Shown: positions 25,241-38,600, counted from the stretch's first letter. The stretch is DNA of 64,000 bases from Gymnopus androsaceus JB14 (GCA_009733575.1 ML769426.1:186001-250000), one strand, 5' to 3'. A program made the numbers and translations. The notes: a model not told the origin generated them from the letters alone.

Positions 25241-26150
25241 GACGAAGCAGTCGTGTCGGGAGGGACACGTCAAGGGGCAAGGTGAGATGGTCGGAAGTGT
25301 CTACAAGCACTTGGACTAAGAGTGAGAGGTATTGGGGCTGGCCGAAGAGATTATCGATACGGGATTGACGTTCATGTAGATAGACAACGAGAATGAATGA
25401 AAGAATTACTCAATGGGATAATCCAAGTAGCCGTAGAGGAATAAGAATGACAGACGAGTCCTGCGGCTATGACAAACTTTCCACTCGGTGGTGGTCTGGG
25501 ACAGGAAGAAAGTGTCTACTGGTTAGGGCTTGAGGTCCTTTATACTTGTAAATTGGTACATAATGTATAAAGTAAAATTTTACTGAAATCTTGAATTATG
25601 TATGAACCGAACATTAAAGAAGAAAAGAAGACAAGGTTATTGAGAGTTCAATGAAGACTAATGTAGGCGTCAGGTGCACTAGCGAAAATACGGGAAAATG
25701 TATCAGAAAATCGAATTATCTTCATTCTTAAAATCTGGGCTCCAGGAATCCTTGTGATGATCCTAACGGAGGACACCTCAGAGCCAGATTTTGAATTTCG
25801 AGTATCGATGATTTTTTGATACATTTCTTTATTTTTGATGATTTGATGACCCTGTTCGCGCCTGACGCCTACCTTACTAAAAACTAGAACCAAAGAAGGT
25901 CATGCCGCGGAACTCTACCTGGCAAGCAAGCAAAACTAGCAAACCTGTGTTGCTGTTGCATATCGCGTAGTACGTGTTGGTGGCGCTTGATTAGGACCTG
26001 CTGCCGCTCTGCTTTCAGTGAGGCTCGCCCGGCCGAGGGGAACTTCGATTGGTATAACTCGATCCCATCAAAATTCTCCGGGATCCGCGAATTTCTTGAG
26101 AAGACACTTTCTTGACCGTTTGCTGTCGGATAAGATGGTTTGGCGTTGGG
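25241..26150. other. Intergenic, no gene recognised
   Basis: No supported coding sequence. The segment includes AT-rich DNA around 25540-25640 and only chance-length open frames. Confidence 0.4.
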
Positions 26151-26153
26151 CTT

Positions 26154-26350
26154 CTAGCTGTTCATAGGTATGTAGTCAGGTTTTCTGGAAGCGGCGTCAG
26201 CCACGTTCTTAATACCTGGTGCCCATTGAAGCTTAAAGTCGTACTCGGAGAGGAACATTGCCCATCGGGCTTGTCTGCGATTTAGAAGCTGGGGTTGCAT
26301 GAAGTATGAGAGATTTTTGTGGTCTGTGATTGACGTAGGCGGATTGGTCG
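26154..26350 (-). pseudogene. Ty3/gypsy RNase H remnant
   Basis: Read on the minus strand, the segment encodes SITDHKNLSYFMQPQLLNRR and then QARWAMFLSEYDFKLQWAPG, ending ADAASRKPDYIPMNS and a stop at 26154. This is the RNase H end of Ty3/gypsy polymerase (TDHKNL, NRRQARW, LSEYDF, DALSR-like). No reverse transcriptase or integrase is adjacent, so it is a truncated relic. Confidence 0.85.
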
Positions 26351-27250
26351 CAGTTCGTTTTGATTTTTTTGATTTTTTGATTGCACTCCCGTCAGTACGG
26401 CAGTACGGCGGACATCTTTTTTTGTACCCGAATCAGAAATACTACTAGGAGGTGATGTCCACACAAGTCCACACCACTAGTTATATACTAACACAGTCAA
26501 TACAAGCTACAATTGGCCTCTCTTAAGGCATACGCTCCTTTGTTATGTCTACATCATCCCAAATCAGGCAAAATGCTTGATTTTGTGTGATCTCTGCTAA
26601 ATCTTGCATGGTTGACTGCTCACAAGCGGCCCACTGGGGAACACAGAATTAACAGAAAACTGACGGAAAGTTCAGTGGGCAATGGAGATGGTGTAGGAAG
26701 TTGCATCATTCTCATATCCAGATTCTTGCTGCTAATTCTTCCGGTAAACAGTTGGATTGACAGTATACGAATGATGGCAGTGCTTCAGAACTATGTGTTT
26801 AGCACTGGCATTCAATGTTTGCTTCAGCATTGTACAGTAATTATTGGCCCTAAAGCCATTCATGAAAGATTCTAGTAGTAGCGATATTCCAGAGGAAATT
26901 ATTGTAATTGGGCTTGCTTTGCAGCTTTGGGTTACTTGCACTATATCTTTGAAGTCCCCCCTATCCACCTTACAAAAGCTGCTATTGAGAACACGTTCCT
27001 ACTATCAGATAGTGCAGGCAATTTAGATCAGCAACCTCATATTTACTTTCTTGTCTCCCGGTTCCTGTGCAGTGTGGTGTGCTCCCTTTCCAATTTACGC
27101 GACCCCAAACTGATTGAAAAATATCAGATAAAGTGATGAAGTCATGCAAGGAAACCATACACAACCTTCTGCAGTTGCACATCTGCACCCATTTTCTCTG
27201 TAACCGAGTTGAGTTCAACGAGGAAGATTGCACCCAATTGTGCATTCCGG
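26351..27250. other. Unassigned sequence left of the big transposon
   Basis: No gene recognised. The flank ends ..CATTCCGG immediately before the left terminus of the KDZ region. Confidence 0.4.
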
Positions 27251-27860
27251 CACTTCAGTCACCTACCAAAATGTACCTACTTAGGCTTGACTATCCCACC
27301 CCGGGTTAGCCCTAATAGGGGTCTGATACCCGGGATATCCCCAGCAGACATATGTTGGGCAGCCCCATCTGGGATTCCCAAGTGTCCGGGGTCCTGACTT
27401 GGTAATCCCATCTTGGCCTGTCCTATGTACCTGGGCATCCCCACTTACTGGGTACTTGGGCATCCCCACATACTGGGACTTGGGCATCCCCACATACTGG
27501 GAACTTGGGCATCCCCATATACTGGGAACTTGGGCATCCCCATATACTGGGTACTTGGGCATCCCCATATACTGGGTACTTGGGCATCCCCATATACTGG
27601 GTACTTGGGCATCCCCACATACTGGGTACTTGGGCATCCCCACGTACTGGGTACTTGGGCATCCCCACATACTGGGTACTTGGTCATCCCCACTTACTGG
27701 GTACTTGGGCATCCCCACTTACGGGGTACTTGGCAGCCCCACTTACGGGGTACTTGGGCAGCCCCACTTACTGGGTACTTGGGCCTCCCCACTTGCTAGA
27801 TACTTGGGCATCCGCGCTTGCTATATCTTCGGCATCCCCATTTGCTAGGGGGATGCTAAA
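27251..27860 (+). repeat. Left terminus and subterminal tandem array of the KDZ region
   Basis: Terminal inverted repeat 27251-27426, followed by some sixteen to eighteen units of about 25 bp (GGGTACTTGGGCATCCCCAC plus AYACT) to about 27850. Last units degrade. The long repetitive open frames here are artefacts of the repeat length being close to a multiple of three. Confidence 0.85.
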
Positions 27861-27974
27861 CAAGCTACAAACTTAACCACTCAATCATTTAATGCTCTGT
27901 CAATGAAATCAAATATCAATGTATGAGCGTAGGAGGTCCGCTTTAAGTATGAACCATACAATCTTTCTATCAAC

Positions 27975-30900
27975 TTAGCCTACATAATACATATCCTCAT
28001 TCACCAACTCGTTCTCCCGTGCATTGTCATTGAGATCTAGTGCGTCAATTCGCTCAATCAAACCTACATCCAAATCATCTTCATCAAACTCTTCGAACAT
28101 ATCCTCAGCATCCTCATCATCTTCCTCCACTTCTTCCTGTACCTGCTCTGTCTCCACTTCCAGTCTCGCTTGAACCAGCTCCGCTCCCATTGGTCCCCAC
28201 AACTCCATCAGCTCATCTCGTGGTAGAGTTGATAACGCTTTCGCCCATACAATGTACAACCGGGCAAGATCCTTTCGACGTTCCCGCAATTGATGTTGTA
28301 TATTCAAGTCTAGGAGGGATTAATTATAATGTGAACAGAATTATGACAATCAGACACACCTTCAATCTCTTCCATCGATCTCAATACAACTGACCACTCC
28401 TCCATAAACCAGTCCTTCAGAGACGCTTCCTCATACTTCAGCCGATGCAACTCTTCATCACAACGATCACGAAGGAGAATCCCTCGGATACCGGTTCTGA
28501 CGTGCTCGTCGCATAACCACAAAGGCGGCTCAGCCACTTCATCATCGTCTACAAGGCCGATATCATCCCAAATGGAATCGTCGACGTCAAGGGAAAATAA
28601 TTCCTTTGTCACGATGGCTCTTGGAGCCACCGCATTAACTGGAGCGCGTCCCGATTGAATCAAACTCTCCATTTTGGCGCAGAGGTCGTTGTATTTCTTC
28701 GCTAGGGACTGGATACCAGGATCACGACGGGTAATAGAATGCTCTGTGTGATTATATAGTTTACGTTCCGAGGCTGAAAATACAATATCAGCAAAGAAGG
28801 GGAGTCAAGCGAGCATAAGATACACGTACTATTCATCTGCCGACGGAAGGATCGTTCTAGTCGGTCTCGTTCGAATTTACGGGAGCGAAGCTTCTGGCGT
28901 AACCGCAATTTCAAAGCTCGAGCATTCATACGATGCGTAATGAACGGGCTAGATGCAAGGTGTCGGTATTGCTCTCTCCCCTCCACACCCATTGCACGTT
29001 CCTTGGCGGTCAGAAGTTTTTGGGTCTTCTTGAGCTTCTCCCTCAACGGTTCCAGTTCCAGCTCTGCTGTAGCTACTTCATAAGGCTCCGCCGAGAGATC
29101 GGTCATAACTTTCTCAAGCTGTTTGACGTTGTCAGCCAGAGTATCTCGTGCCTTTCGTAGTCGAAGAGCTTCCTCCACCGCCTTTCTGGCTGACCCCTTG
29201 GACTGTCCTGAACATTAATAATTAACAACACCTCATGAAATAACAGTAAAGACGCACGAGGAAGCAGTTTAGTCTGTGACTCAACCTGTGCCCGCCACTG
29301 ATCACGAAGAAACTCCGCACTTCTCATTGACCAACTAACATCCTTCTCAGCCTGCTCACGCTTCGTTCGAGCGTGTTTCCACTTTCGCGCTATCCATAAG
29401 CCCAGTCCCCATAAGCTTTCGCGATCCAAGTGCTGAATCTGCAAATCAAGTGTATATAGACGTTGGTGATGCTGGCCGAACTTGACTGTTAAAGCGCGAA
29501 ACAAATATCGAAACAATCAGACTCACTCCGCAGACTCTCAAGTAAGCGATTAGTTTGCTTATAGAGTGCCAAAATCGTTCGCATCCCTCCCCGTCCGCTA
29601 AGCCAAACCCCGTGCGCTTCCAAGGATGATAGATACACTGGCATGGCCAGCCGTGACCGAAGGCATGGAACACGGAAATTGCGAATGCCAGACGGTCTAA
29701 GTATTCCTCCTTGAGAAGATCCCATTTGACGCAACTATGCTCCAGTTGGCAAGCGATATCGTAAAGTAGACCAACAGTCCAATGGTCAGGCAGATGCTGA
29801 AATAACATATCAATGAGAGTGAGGGCGTAGTGTTGTCGTTCTCCGGGAGTGGTCATATTAACCAGCCATAAAACACGATCATGGCGGCACAAGAGTCCCA
29901 TCAAAGCAGTCGAGTCAAAAAACTGGGTACTAGCTTTCTGTCTATCGCCATCAGCAGCAGTAAAGCTTTCACCACATGCATCCAGTACGGAGTTTGGGAC
30001 TCTCAGAGACCCCTCAAACCCATCTTCTTCATCCGGATTGGGCGTTGTTTTCTTCGCTTTACCACTGGCGTCTCTCCGTGGACGCACTTCTTCAACAAAC
30101 TCTTTCCATATCTCAACTTCCTCCAGGAGGGACGAACACAGTTTTTGGATGCTCGTGTTTCGGATCCTGAGTCCTGTGCTTGTTGTTCTTTTGCGTGAAG
30201 CAAGCGTCTACGCAAACCAAGCAACTCAGGCTGAAAGAAGACGATTTGGTTAGCAAAAACCAAATTTGAAATGATAACTAATTACATACCCTTCTGAAAA
30301 ACAAGACTTCCCACCGAAACATATTGGACACCGTGCGCGAAGGTAGTCAGATGGGCGTGTATGGGTTGAACTAGCGGGTTCCCTGCAGCCTCTCTTTCCC
30401 GGTCGTTGATCTTCTTCGTCACTCGCAGGGCTCGGTGAGTTCTCGGGCGTGAACAGACCCTCACTTTGAGGATTGTTCCAAGCGGGTAGGTTCTCGTGAG
30501 TAAAGTTGGTATCCTCAGCGTCAACCATGAATGCCTGCGAGTTTGCAGAACGCATCCAAATACGTTAGTTGGACTGTTGAAGCCTGTTATACCACTGCAG
30601 AGCATTCGCAAAACGCCGCCGGAGAGGATCCTTCAAAGTATAATCAATACCGAGCTTCCCAAAATAACGATGAAAGTGCACCTGTCCACACAAATGATAT
30701 CCCTGGCATTTGAGGAAATCTTCAATCGTATTGCATACCGCGGTATTATTGGGCGAGATACGCAGGAAAAGACACGTGACAAAGTCTAAAACACGAAGGT
30801 CCACGGCCAAGCTCGGGCGTAGAGGTGCACAACCAAAAAGTCCGCACTTCATGAGCTGAGTCGCGGCGGGTTGGCAGGCGCATGTTCGTAGGGTAATTCT

Positions 30901-31475
30901 TTCGAGTTCTGGATGAATCAAAGTCATGAATAATCGATAGCTACAATGTTCAAGAATCACTCACTATCAAATCGAACAACAACCACCTCAAGCTCCAACC
31001 CTTTATTGAGGCATACACATTCCTCTGCCTCGGATGATAATTCTTCTGCCAGATTGGATGATTGCCGAACATAGCTCATGTAAGGTGCAATAAGACGGGG
31101 TAAAACCTCATTTTCCCAGCGTGCAGACTGAGCAAGCCGCTTGCGTGAATGAGGCATTGGAGGTATAAACGCGTCGCCGTCAGCTCCGAATACGTCGTGG
31201 ACGTCACCGGGAGCTGAAGATAGTCCACCTGTGGACATACCCCTGTCGTCATTAGGACGTTCTAGGAAACCGACTTGACCACGAGGGATTGGAAGATGAA
31301 TCCTCTGAGAAAGGGTCTTGCCGTTGGGGAGATACACGATGGGTCTCGCATTTTTTTTCGTTGGTGAACTTGAACGAGGAGAGCTAGAAAAGAGCTTGTA
31401 GGCCGAGCGAGGTGGTGTTTGTCTGACGACTGGAGCCTTTTGGAGGTCTTTTTTCTGCAATCGAAGGCGGGACAT
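27975..31475 (-). pseudogene. KDZ transposase with one apparent frameshift
   Basis: Start ATG 31475 (MSRLRLQKKDLQ). The N-terminal exon is Ser/Pro-rich, then an intron (30964-30909) leads to the Cys-rich CxC1-type module (LRTCACQPAATQLMKCGLFG..), followed by YLRARCPICFGG and VDACFTQKNNKH. The catalytic core is unmistakable KDZ: LLYDIACQLEHS, FAISVFHAFGHGWPCQ, IYHPWKRTGFGLADGEGCER and FWHSISKLIAYLRVCG, then HHQRLYTLDLQIQHLD. A long coiled-coil C-terminal region and an acidic tail end in TAA at 27975. One extra G near 30121-30130 (CCTCCTGGAGGAAG for an expected CCTCCTGAGGAAG) shifts the frame between the CFTQK and EEVEIWKEFVEEV segments. The exon join near 30560 is also unclear. KDZ transposases cut and paste large elements. 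This copy is either newly dead or hit by a sequencing error. Confidence 0.85.
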
Positions 31476-31767
31476 ACTGGGTAACAAAGCAAAGGTAAAG
31501 AATGAGTAGATTCCAACGAGGAACCACGATAAACAACGTACGGGAACAACCGAAACAAGCATGATAGTTTAACGTCGTTTCGGACCCAAGAACAATGAGT
31601 GGTGCACCCGAATCAGAGTTTGGTGCAACAACGCAAACAAATCTATTGTTCCTGGTGGCCCAACTTTTAAAGTGGCCTCAGCAATATCGTTACATCCATT
31701 TTGATTGATACAGAATTAGGTAGTGAACATTGAAATTGTGCTAGATACAAAGATGCTAATGAAGATA

Positions 31768-32701
31768 TCAAACTACTACGTTCTTTTCCTTCGCGTCTCG
31801 TACACGTTGAGCTAGATGATTTTGCCTACGCAAACTAGCCTCAAGAGACATGCATGACTCCATGTGTTTAATTCTCAAATTGTCACCAAAAAGCTGGCCG
31901 TACCTCAATATCTCATACTCTGGAAAGTCATCAATTGCAGATCGAAGGAGTGCTATGGTATTCTGGTGAATCGCATGCAGACCATCTTTGTCATGCATTC
32001 TGAGCCATATATTCAACTCCTTGCGGTCTGGTGAGTAATCGCCTTCGAAGGCAGGGCAGTCAGCGTCTGGCAGCCTGGCTAAAGCTTCGAGTTCAAAGTC
32101 CATGCGCCTCAGGACCCAGTTTGTAACCTCCGGATCGCAACAACGAGCTAGTCGGAGCAAAAACCTAAAGTAGTCGTCCGTAGCAGCAGGGGTGTCTGTC
32201 GTTAAGTCGCTGACATATCCCCAACTCGGGAGCAAGGCGTCATCAACCCTATCGTTGAGATACGGGGGATCGTCGGGCCAGATGTCTTCGGAATGAGCAA
32301 TGGGGGTTGGGATGATAGACAAAGGAAGGGGACTGAGTGGCTTGTATACGCTCTTCATAGTGAGAGGTTGACACGACTAGCAAATGAACTGAGTAACGCG
32401 CAAAGACTGTATGAGATTAATGCAACCTACCTTGTTTCCTGTCGCCAAAGTTCTTTCCGCGACTCTTTTCTGAGCTACTGGGATGACCTGTTTCACTCAA
32501 TTTAACGAGAGCAGTATGTAGAGCAAAACAAGAGCGTACCTTTCGACCCAATTGATTGTAGGGAAAAACGGTGTTACTTGAGTGAGTGCGAGCTGTTTTC
32601 GAACGTTGCAAAGACATTGCAGATAATGGTTCAAGTGCAAGTGCAAACTGGAGATCTGATTGTCGTTTCGCGAACGAAGTCACGCACAGGGAGGTCTCCA
32701 T
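31768..32701 (-). CDS. KDZ-region accessory gene A (275 aa, unknown)
   Basis: Three exons read cleanly: 32701-32540 (METSLCVTSFAKRQ..), 32487-32431 (VIPVAQKRVAERTLATGNK) and 32376-31768 (SCQPLTMKSVYKPLSP..KEKNVVV). The long exon has DFELEALARLPD, LNIWLRMHD, QNTIALLRSAIDD and FPEYEILRYGQLFGDNL, then MSLEASLRRQNHLAQRV. The same motifs occur in the same order, with the same three-exon start, in gene B (47621-49480) on the other side of the region, so the two appear to be paralogues. No enzyme or domain is recognised. It lies just upstream of the transposase on the same strand, with 292 bp between. Confidence 0.7.
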
Positions 32702-32970
32702 TGTGGTGCAATTTTAGGGAGGGTGGTCCTGTAGTTTAACGTCATTACGGACGCTTAGTAAATCAGACAATAGATATCAAAAAGGCAAGTCAAAGCAGTT
32801 CATATCAATTTGAGCTGCTGCACAACTAATTACAACAATATTACATGGCTGAGTGCATTTACTGAAACTATTCTACAAGAAACTGGTACGCAGATAAGCA
32901 TATACAAAACTAACTACAGTATATACATGGTTCGATACAGATTCATCACTAGAGATACAGCAGTCGATAT

Positions 32971-35900
32971 TTAAGGATGTCCGAGTGATCCATCGATGTC
33001 AAAAAATTGTCCGTTGTCAAAAAATAGTCCACGGAGAACTCCATCATCGTCCGTCCAAAATCCATTCGTGTAGACATGATCGCGCTGTTCCCGTAGTACT
33101 GTCATTGCCGCATTACCTGATGTCCTCCGCTCTCTGGATTCATGGACCTCCGCAAGTGAAGCACCACGCAGATGGAAGCGGGGATAGTCCATCATGATGG
33201 TCTCGACAAACTTCCCATTTTCTTTTACCACGGATACAACTTGAACGGTCCAAAGGGGATCTTTGTAGAGCGCCCGTTATTGCCGTAGTATTCCGAAGCA
33301 CACGAACTAGTTTCCCAATGTGGTCACCTTCACAGACGAGATAAAGTCCAGCAGCCTTGAATGGCTTTGTCACTCCGTAGGAACGAAAATCCTCCACAAG
33401 GTCCTGCACTTGAATTGGACGCTTGTGACCAATAGCACTGTATGCCTCCGTGAGGCCGTTTATGACTCGCAGACACACCCGGCGATCCTTCTTTTCACCT
33501 TTGAAAGCAAGCAAAAGGTCATTGTCACCTAAGCCTTCCCGAATACGAGGGTCGAGCAGCCAATGATTTGAGACAGAAGGTAGCGGTGTAGGTGAGGATG
33601 CACGCGAGAGATCGATGGATTCGTGCCGACTATCATTAATGTACGGGTTTGGAGTTTGAGACGATGCATCAGTGATCATCGAGTCGGCCAAGTAGTATAG
33701 TCCTGTCGTTTCATCCCGGATTAGGTCAACTCCTGCTTGCCTCAGCAACTCCTGGCGTTCGTTAATCCACTGCGAACGAGTCTTGTCGGATTGTGCAAGT
33801 ATCTCATTGACATAGATATGACGTTGATGCATTTGGTGCTGGCATTCTTCGGCCTTCGATCTCTCCTTCTGTAGGACATACGCTTCCTTTTCTTCCTCCA
33901 AAGTATATTTCGGTACGTATCCTTCCTTAAAGTCATAATATGTAACGCCCTTAAGTTGGGTCTTTGCGCGCTGTTCGCCCATGTAATCGTCGTGAATGAA
34001 TCGGTGGTTGTCGCAGCGGCGCAGAACATCGTAGTCGAACCACTCCCTCGGTGAATCTGTCATGTTGGAAGTCTGGTACTCAATGAGAACTGCAATACCA
34101 CTGATGCGTTTCTCGTCCTGTTTGACTTCTTTGACCCATCCGCGGTACCCCTTGCGCTGAAGACGACCGATTGGAGTGACCAGGATATCCTCCCAAGGAG
34201 ATTTTCCCGTGAAGTAGGGAAGACGTGACAGCCCAGGCTCTGCGGAACTAGAGACTGTATCCAATTCCTGACTCTGATTTAAAACCAGATTCAACGGGTT
34301 CGTAGGGATTGCTTGCTCATTGTTACCAATATGAAATTTAGCAAACGGCGGCCAGGGTATGAACGGAACAGCGATAGTGTTGAGGGATAGATTGCGAAGA
34401 GTGTTTGGATGCAAGGGGAGCGTTGTTGCGATTTCGGGGATCCAAACATCCACAGTCCGGTCGCTAACGGCTACTACCAATCCTTGCTTTCCGCATAAGG
34501 GGACGACTTCACTGCGAATCATGTTGACGACAGTGTTCTCAACCGGAGTACGTGTGATCTCCTTGATAGGTCGAACTCCTGCTAACAACTGCACAGTATC
34601 GCCTACTCGCATCTTCTTTCGAAGAAAATGGTAAGGAACGGCTCGCTCTCTTTGGCCAACAAACTCAACCCTGCAGTACAAAGGGAGAATCTCCAGAAGT
34701 TTCCCTTCCCGTTGACTTGCGTCTTCAATATTCAACTCGCAAAACACTTCTTGCGCGAATTCCAAAGCCAGAGTACCACCGTCAAACGGGACGGCTGCAA
34801 CTTCTTCACCGCATTCAAAAGACCAGGAAGAGGGAGGTGGCATCCAAGTCTTAAGGATATCAGCACTGTCCACTTTGGAAAAGGACATCACAAGATCGTC
34901 GGGAAGCGTCTCCGCCAACTTCAGCCTGCTGATGTTTTGGACAGTCAGCGCGAGCCCACCACGAGTGGTTTGGCCCTGAAAAGTTACTCGCTTGCGATTA
35001 ATCTCCTGATGAGCACAGGTGTCCGGTTTGTTGCAGTGTTCAATGCACTCAACCTTCAGTTTGCATTTGAATTTATTGGCCAGCTGCAGAATCGCGCCGG
35101 CACCAACGAGGTGAACGGGAGAGGGGCGCCGAGAGGACTTCACCTTCTTCGGTGGTTCAGCTGCAGCTGACTCGGCGTTGGGTCTGAAGTTCGGAATTCT
35201 AATCCTGGGGATGAACAAAACCATTCGCTCGGTCGAGTCAATCTCGCCATAGTCATCTTCAACAACAAGACCGTAATCTCCTTTATAACGACCTCTCGTG
35301 GCCATAACCCAAGCACCAACTCGGAAGGGATCGGCGTGACGTTCGTGAAACCAACCCTTATTCGCATTTAAGCCAACGACAAGCTGATGCTTAGGGAACT
35401 GCAGAGTTGTGCTGTCCGCAATGAAGGGCACCTTGTAATGAGCGGCAGGATACAAAGATTCACGGTTCCATCCAGGATGGACGGTAAGAGGAGTATTCGG
35501 ATATATGAACCCGTCAATCATGCGTAGATAGCTGGCGAGAATATGATTTCCCGGGAGCATGCTTCGAGCCTGAATATAAACACCTCCAGGAAGTGCTGCC
35601 AGAGACGCGTTTCGCAATATATCTCGGTTAACCTTGCCATTCTCGATGTCGTGGCAAATCTGTTCGACAATTTCAGCCTCTCGGCCTTTCTGTAAAGGCA
35701 AGTTAGCAAGTGTACTGGCCGATGTAACAGGAGATGATACATACCCGGCAACGAACGTAATAAATACCGTATTGGAATAGTTCTGCAGTCTGACCAGTGA
35801 CGACATTGACCCAGGAGCGAAATCTGTTCCACTCGTATCTCCTGTCCTCTTCTTCCTCTTCGTCCATCGTAGATGAAGGACTCAGGTTAGATGTGGGGCC

Positions 35901-36261
35901 GTCTGGTTGCGAGTGTGATTGAGTGTAGTGGGCAAGAATCTCGTCAAGTTCACGACCCAACTGCAACCCATCGATAAACTCCTGTTTCGAGCCAGGATTT
36001 GCAGCGAAAGCAGCGTCCCAGGAAGCACCCGCGTCCACTGGATTGGCAGATAGAAATGACGGTGTTTCTGGTGATTGGGAGCGAACTATACGCCGCTTTT
36101 TGCGAGGCGATTCGGGAAGGAATTCAGAAGGATGAGGAAAAGTGGATAGATGGTCAGTGCGGGCCTCGATCTCTGCATTTAGTCGTTCGAGGAGGAGGTC
36201 CAGGCGAGAGGGTTGTTTGGTGGAAGGGAGGGGAGTAGATTGAGCAGCTTGGCATTTACGT
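32971..36261 (-). pseudogene. Spt5-like NGN/KOW gene, 3' part (interrupted by transposon)
   Basis: This part starts at the transposon target site. It reads QAAQSTPLPSTK, a basic nuclear-type segment SPRKKRRIVRSQ, an acidic stretch MDEEEEEDRR, then an NGN-like domain: IYYVRCR, intron, KGREAEIVEQICHDI, LPGGVYIQA and VPFIAD. A KOW-like module (FRVGAWVMATRGRYKGDYG) and VLFIPRI follow, then about 600 residues with further KOW-like pieces (MRVGDTVQLLAGVRP, GKQGLVVAVSDRTVDV). The end needs a one-base shift near 33275 to continue as ALYKDPLWTVQVV..LFFDNGQFFDIDG to TAA 32971. Spt5 is the universal elongation factor that clamps RNA polymerase II; this divergent form, inside a KDZ element, is probably transposon cargo. 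Its 5' exons are at 46593-46774. Confidence 0.75.
36254..36261. other. Target-site duplication, left copy
   Basis: ATTTACGT, identical to 46593-46600. Confidence 0.9.
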
Positions 36262-37250
36262 CACTTCAGGCAACCACTATATATGACCTAGTTAGGATAG
36301 AAAACTGATGTACCTAAACTATCCTAAGAGGTTACTTTTTTGGGCATTCTGCCCAGCCAATATTTCAGTGAGGCAGCTGCCCACCTGTGCTCAATTTTTC
36401 CAGGCAGCAGCCCACCAATCCTGTCTTGATCAAAATCACTGCCCTGCCTACCAGGCAGCTGCCTGGTCAGGGCTGGGCAGCTGCTCAAGCTGTCACATGT
36501 CACAGGTGTCTGGGGTCCCTCTGGGCAGCTGCCTGCCATTTTTAACCAATTTGGTCCTGAATTCCCCCTATCATTTTTTCATATATTTTTCATTAATTTC
36601 ATGAGTATATACATTATCTTACTGACACAATACTACTTGATCTTTCAAGGCAGCTGCCCCATATTCCTGGCCATGGATCCAGCCATGGATGGCCTTATTC
36701 TTCATTACCTTTTTCGCCAGTGTATACACAACACCATAAATCAATATGGTCACAATAACATAACCCAAGACCTTAGTGGATTTACATGATCAACAGCAAC
36801 CCCACACTGTTACTTTTAATATATATATCAACAAAGGGATATAATCATACATGAATTATTTCTGTGGGCAGCTGCCCACCTTAGTTAGTGCTACACTATA
36901 AGTATATATATATAAGACATATATTTATATGAAAATATACCAACATAGGCTATGTACATAGGCAGCTGCCCACCTTCATCCTAATCATTTTCAAGATTTA
37001 TGTGAAAATATACCAACATACATAGGCAGCTGCCCACATTACTGATTACTGTGGGCAGCTGCCCATCTAAGTTGGTACTTGGGGCACCTGCCCACTTGGT
37101 ACTTGGCAGCTGCCCATCCAAGTTAGCACCTGGGGCAGCTGCCCATCCAAGTTGGTACTTGGGGCAGCTGCCCACCCAAGTTGGTACTTGTGGCAGCTGC
37201 CCACCCAAGTTGGTACTTGTGGCAGCTGCCTACCTTATTTCACCCCAGTC
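36262..37250 (+). repeat. Left arm of nested transposon with GGCAGCTGCC array
   Basis: Long terminal inverted repeat, then about fifteen palindromic CAGCTGCC units spaced 20-80 bp apart; the last ones (37030-37230) are regular 30-bp units with CCAAGTTGGTACTTG spacers. Confidence 0.85.
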
Positions 37251-37357
37251 ATTTTTTAAGTTGAAGAGGATAAAACTTACATAGTACTCTACATACTACT
37301 CTACAGTTCCTATATTATTCTGTATTTCCCTGTAATTCTCAGATACTGTGAGACTAT

Positions 37358-38600
37358 CTAGATGCTCAATGGGTTGTGAGGAGGATAGCAAATAATGTGT
37401 AAAGGGTCATCATTAGGAGGGACCTTCAGTAATAAGATTAGGATCAAAAGGACAGGGGGTGCATCCGACACAACAATGGAAGTGAAAGAAGATGCATTTG
37501 TCTTTGCAGAACTGAGAATGATCCTCTCAGACTCGTCAACTTTCATACCCAGGAAAACAAACTGGCCCTCGGACTTTGAAACGGTACACATGGATTCCAT
37601 GACAACATACAGACTCTTGAGCTCCTCCCTATCCCCTGTTTCAATATCCACTCAATGTAACACCACCTGGCCATCCCTGAAAGCTTTGGACACAGCAAAT
37701 TTACCCTCTTCATTGATAATCGCCAGAGGGAAGAAAGAGAGCTTCCACATAGCCAGGGCAAAGTCTTCCTTAAATGGAGAAGGGGATATCGGTGAAGTTT
37801 TCTTGGTAGAAATGTCGTACTTCCAGGGTTGATAAATCCGGAAACGTCACACAACCAGCATAGTGTGTTTTGGTTTGCCCAAGCTGGGTAGCCATTCGAA
37901 CCATCTTTAGAGATTGTGGTGACATTCGAGAGCATAAGTGTATCAGAGATATCAGCCATGGTGATTTTAGAGATATCCCAGGGCATGTTAGGATGATCCC
38001 ACTCTTGCCACTGAGAAAATTAGTAGTCAGCGAAGGAACACTCTATAAACATAAAAGCACGGACTAGAAGTTTGGTTCCATTGGGAGAAAACCTCGGACA
38101 GGCATAAAAGTTGGCTCCAGATATGAGAGGCATTACAATCTGTCACCACAGTGGAGGGTGTGTTGTTAGTGTGATCTTCGAGGATAGAGACAATAATTTG
38201 TGGATTGGATGAACATCAAAGCAAGCATAACGAAATGCTTTGTTATCTGCAAGTTTTGGTTAGTAAATCCAAAGCGATGAATAAAGAACATACCAGGTGT
38301 AACTGGCTCAGCTGGACTACCCTCCTCCTTCACTGCAACTTTGTACAATCAATTATCGCTAAAATCGGAATAATATGTGATTCCATTGTGAACAATTGCT
38401 GCTGCTCCACCGTATTCATGCACTCCAGTCCATACATTGACCTCTTTCCCAAAAATTTCTTGGCAAATTTCAGAGGATGCCCTTCCAAGTGGTATATCTC
38501 AGAAGTAAAACATAGACGTAGTCGAGTAGATTGGGTTGCCTGTGTATCTGGAACAACCCGTGATCGCGTAATCCCAGAGTCCCGCACGTGTCAACCAAAT
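37358..38600 (-). pseudogene. Captured fragment of an S9-family peptidase (beta-propeller part)
   Basis: Minus-strand exons from about 38587 read TSEIYHLEGHP, then (other frame) KEVNVWTGVHEYGGAAAIV, GITYYSDFSDNRLYKVAV, and after an intron DNKAFRYACFDVHP. Further on come ANFYACPRFSPNGTKLLV, WQEWDHPNMPWDISKI, GYPAWANQNTLCWLCDVSGF and SSIVVSD-like pieces. GVHEYGGA, RYA..DVHP and W.HPNMPWD are hallmarks of the N-terminal propeller of prolyl-oligopeptidase-like (S9) enzymes. The catalytic alpha/beta-hydrolase half is absent and several frames are broken, so this is a captured, non-functional host fragment inside the nested transposon. Confidence 0.75.

Noticed and set aside
27427..27850. CRISPR-like regularly spaced repeats
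   Set aside because: A eukaryotic genome, contiguous 25-bp units with no unique spacers, and a mirror copy at the other end of a transposon.
27281..27876. Long overlapping open frames on both strands encoding GTWASPYTGYLGIPIYW-type repeats
   Set aside because: They are translations of the 25-bp subterminal array; similar frames open in several phases and there is no start context or intron structure. The same applies to 54563-55082.
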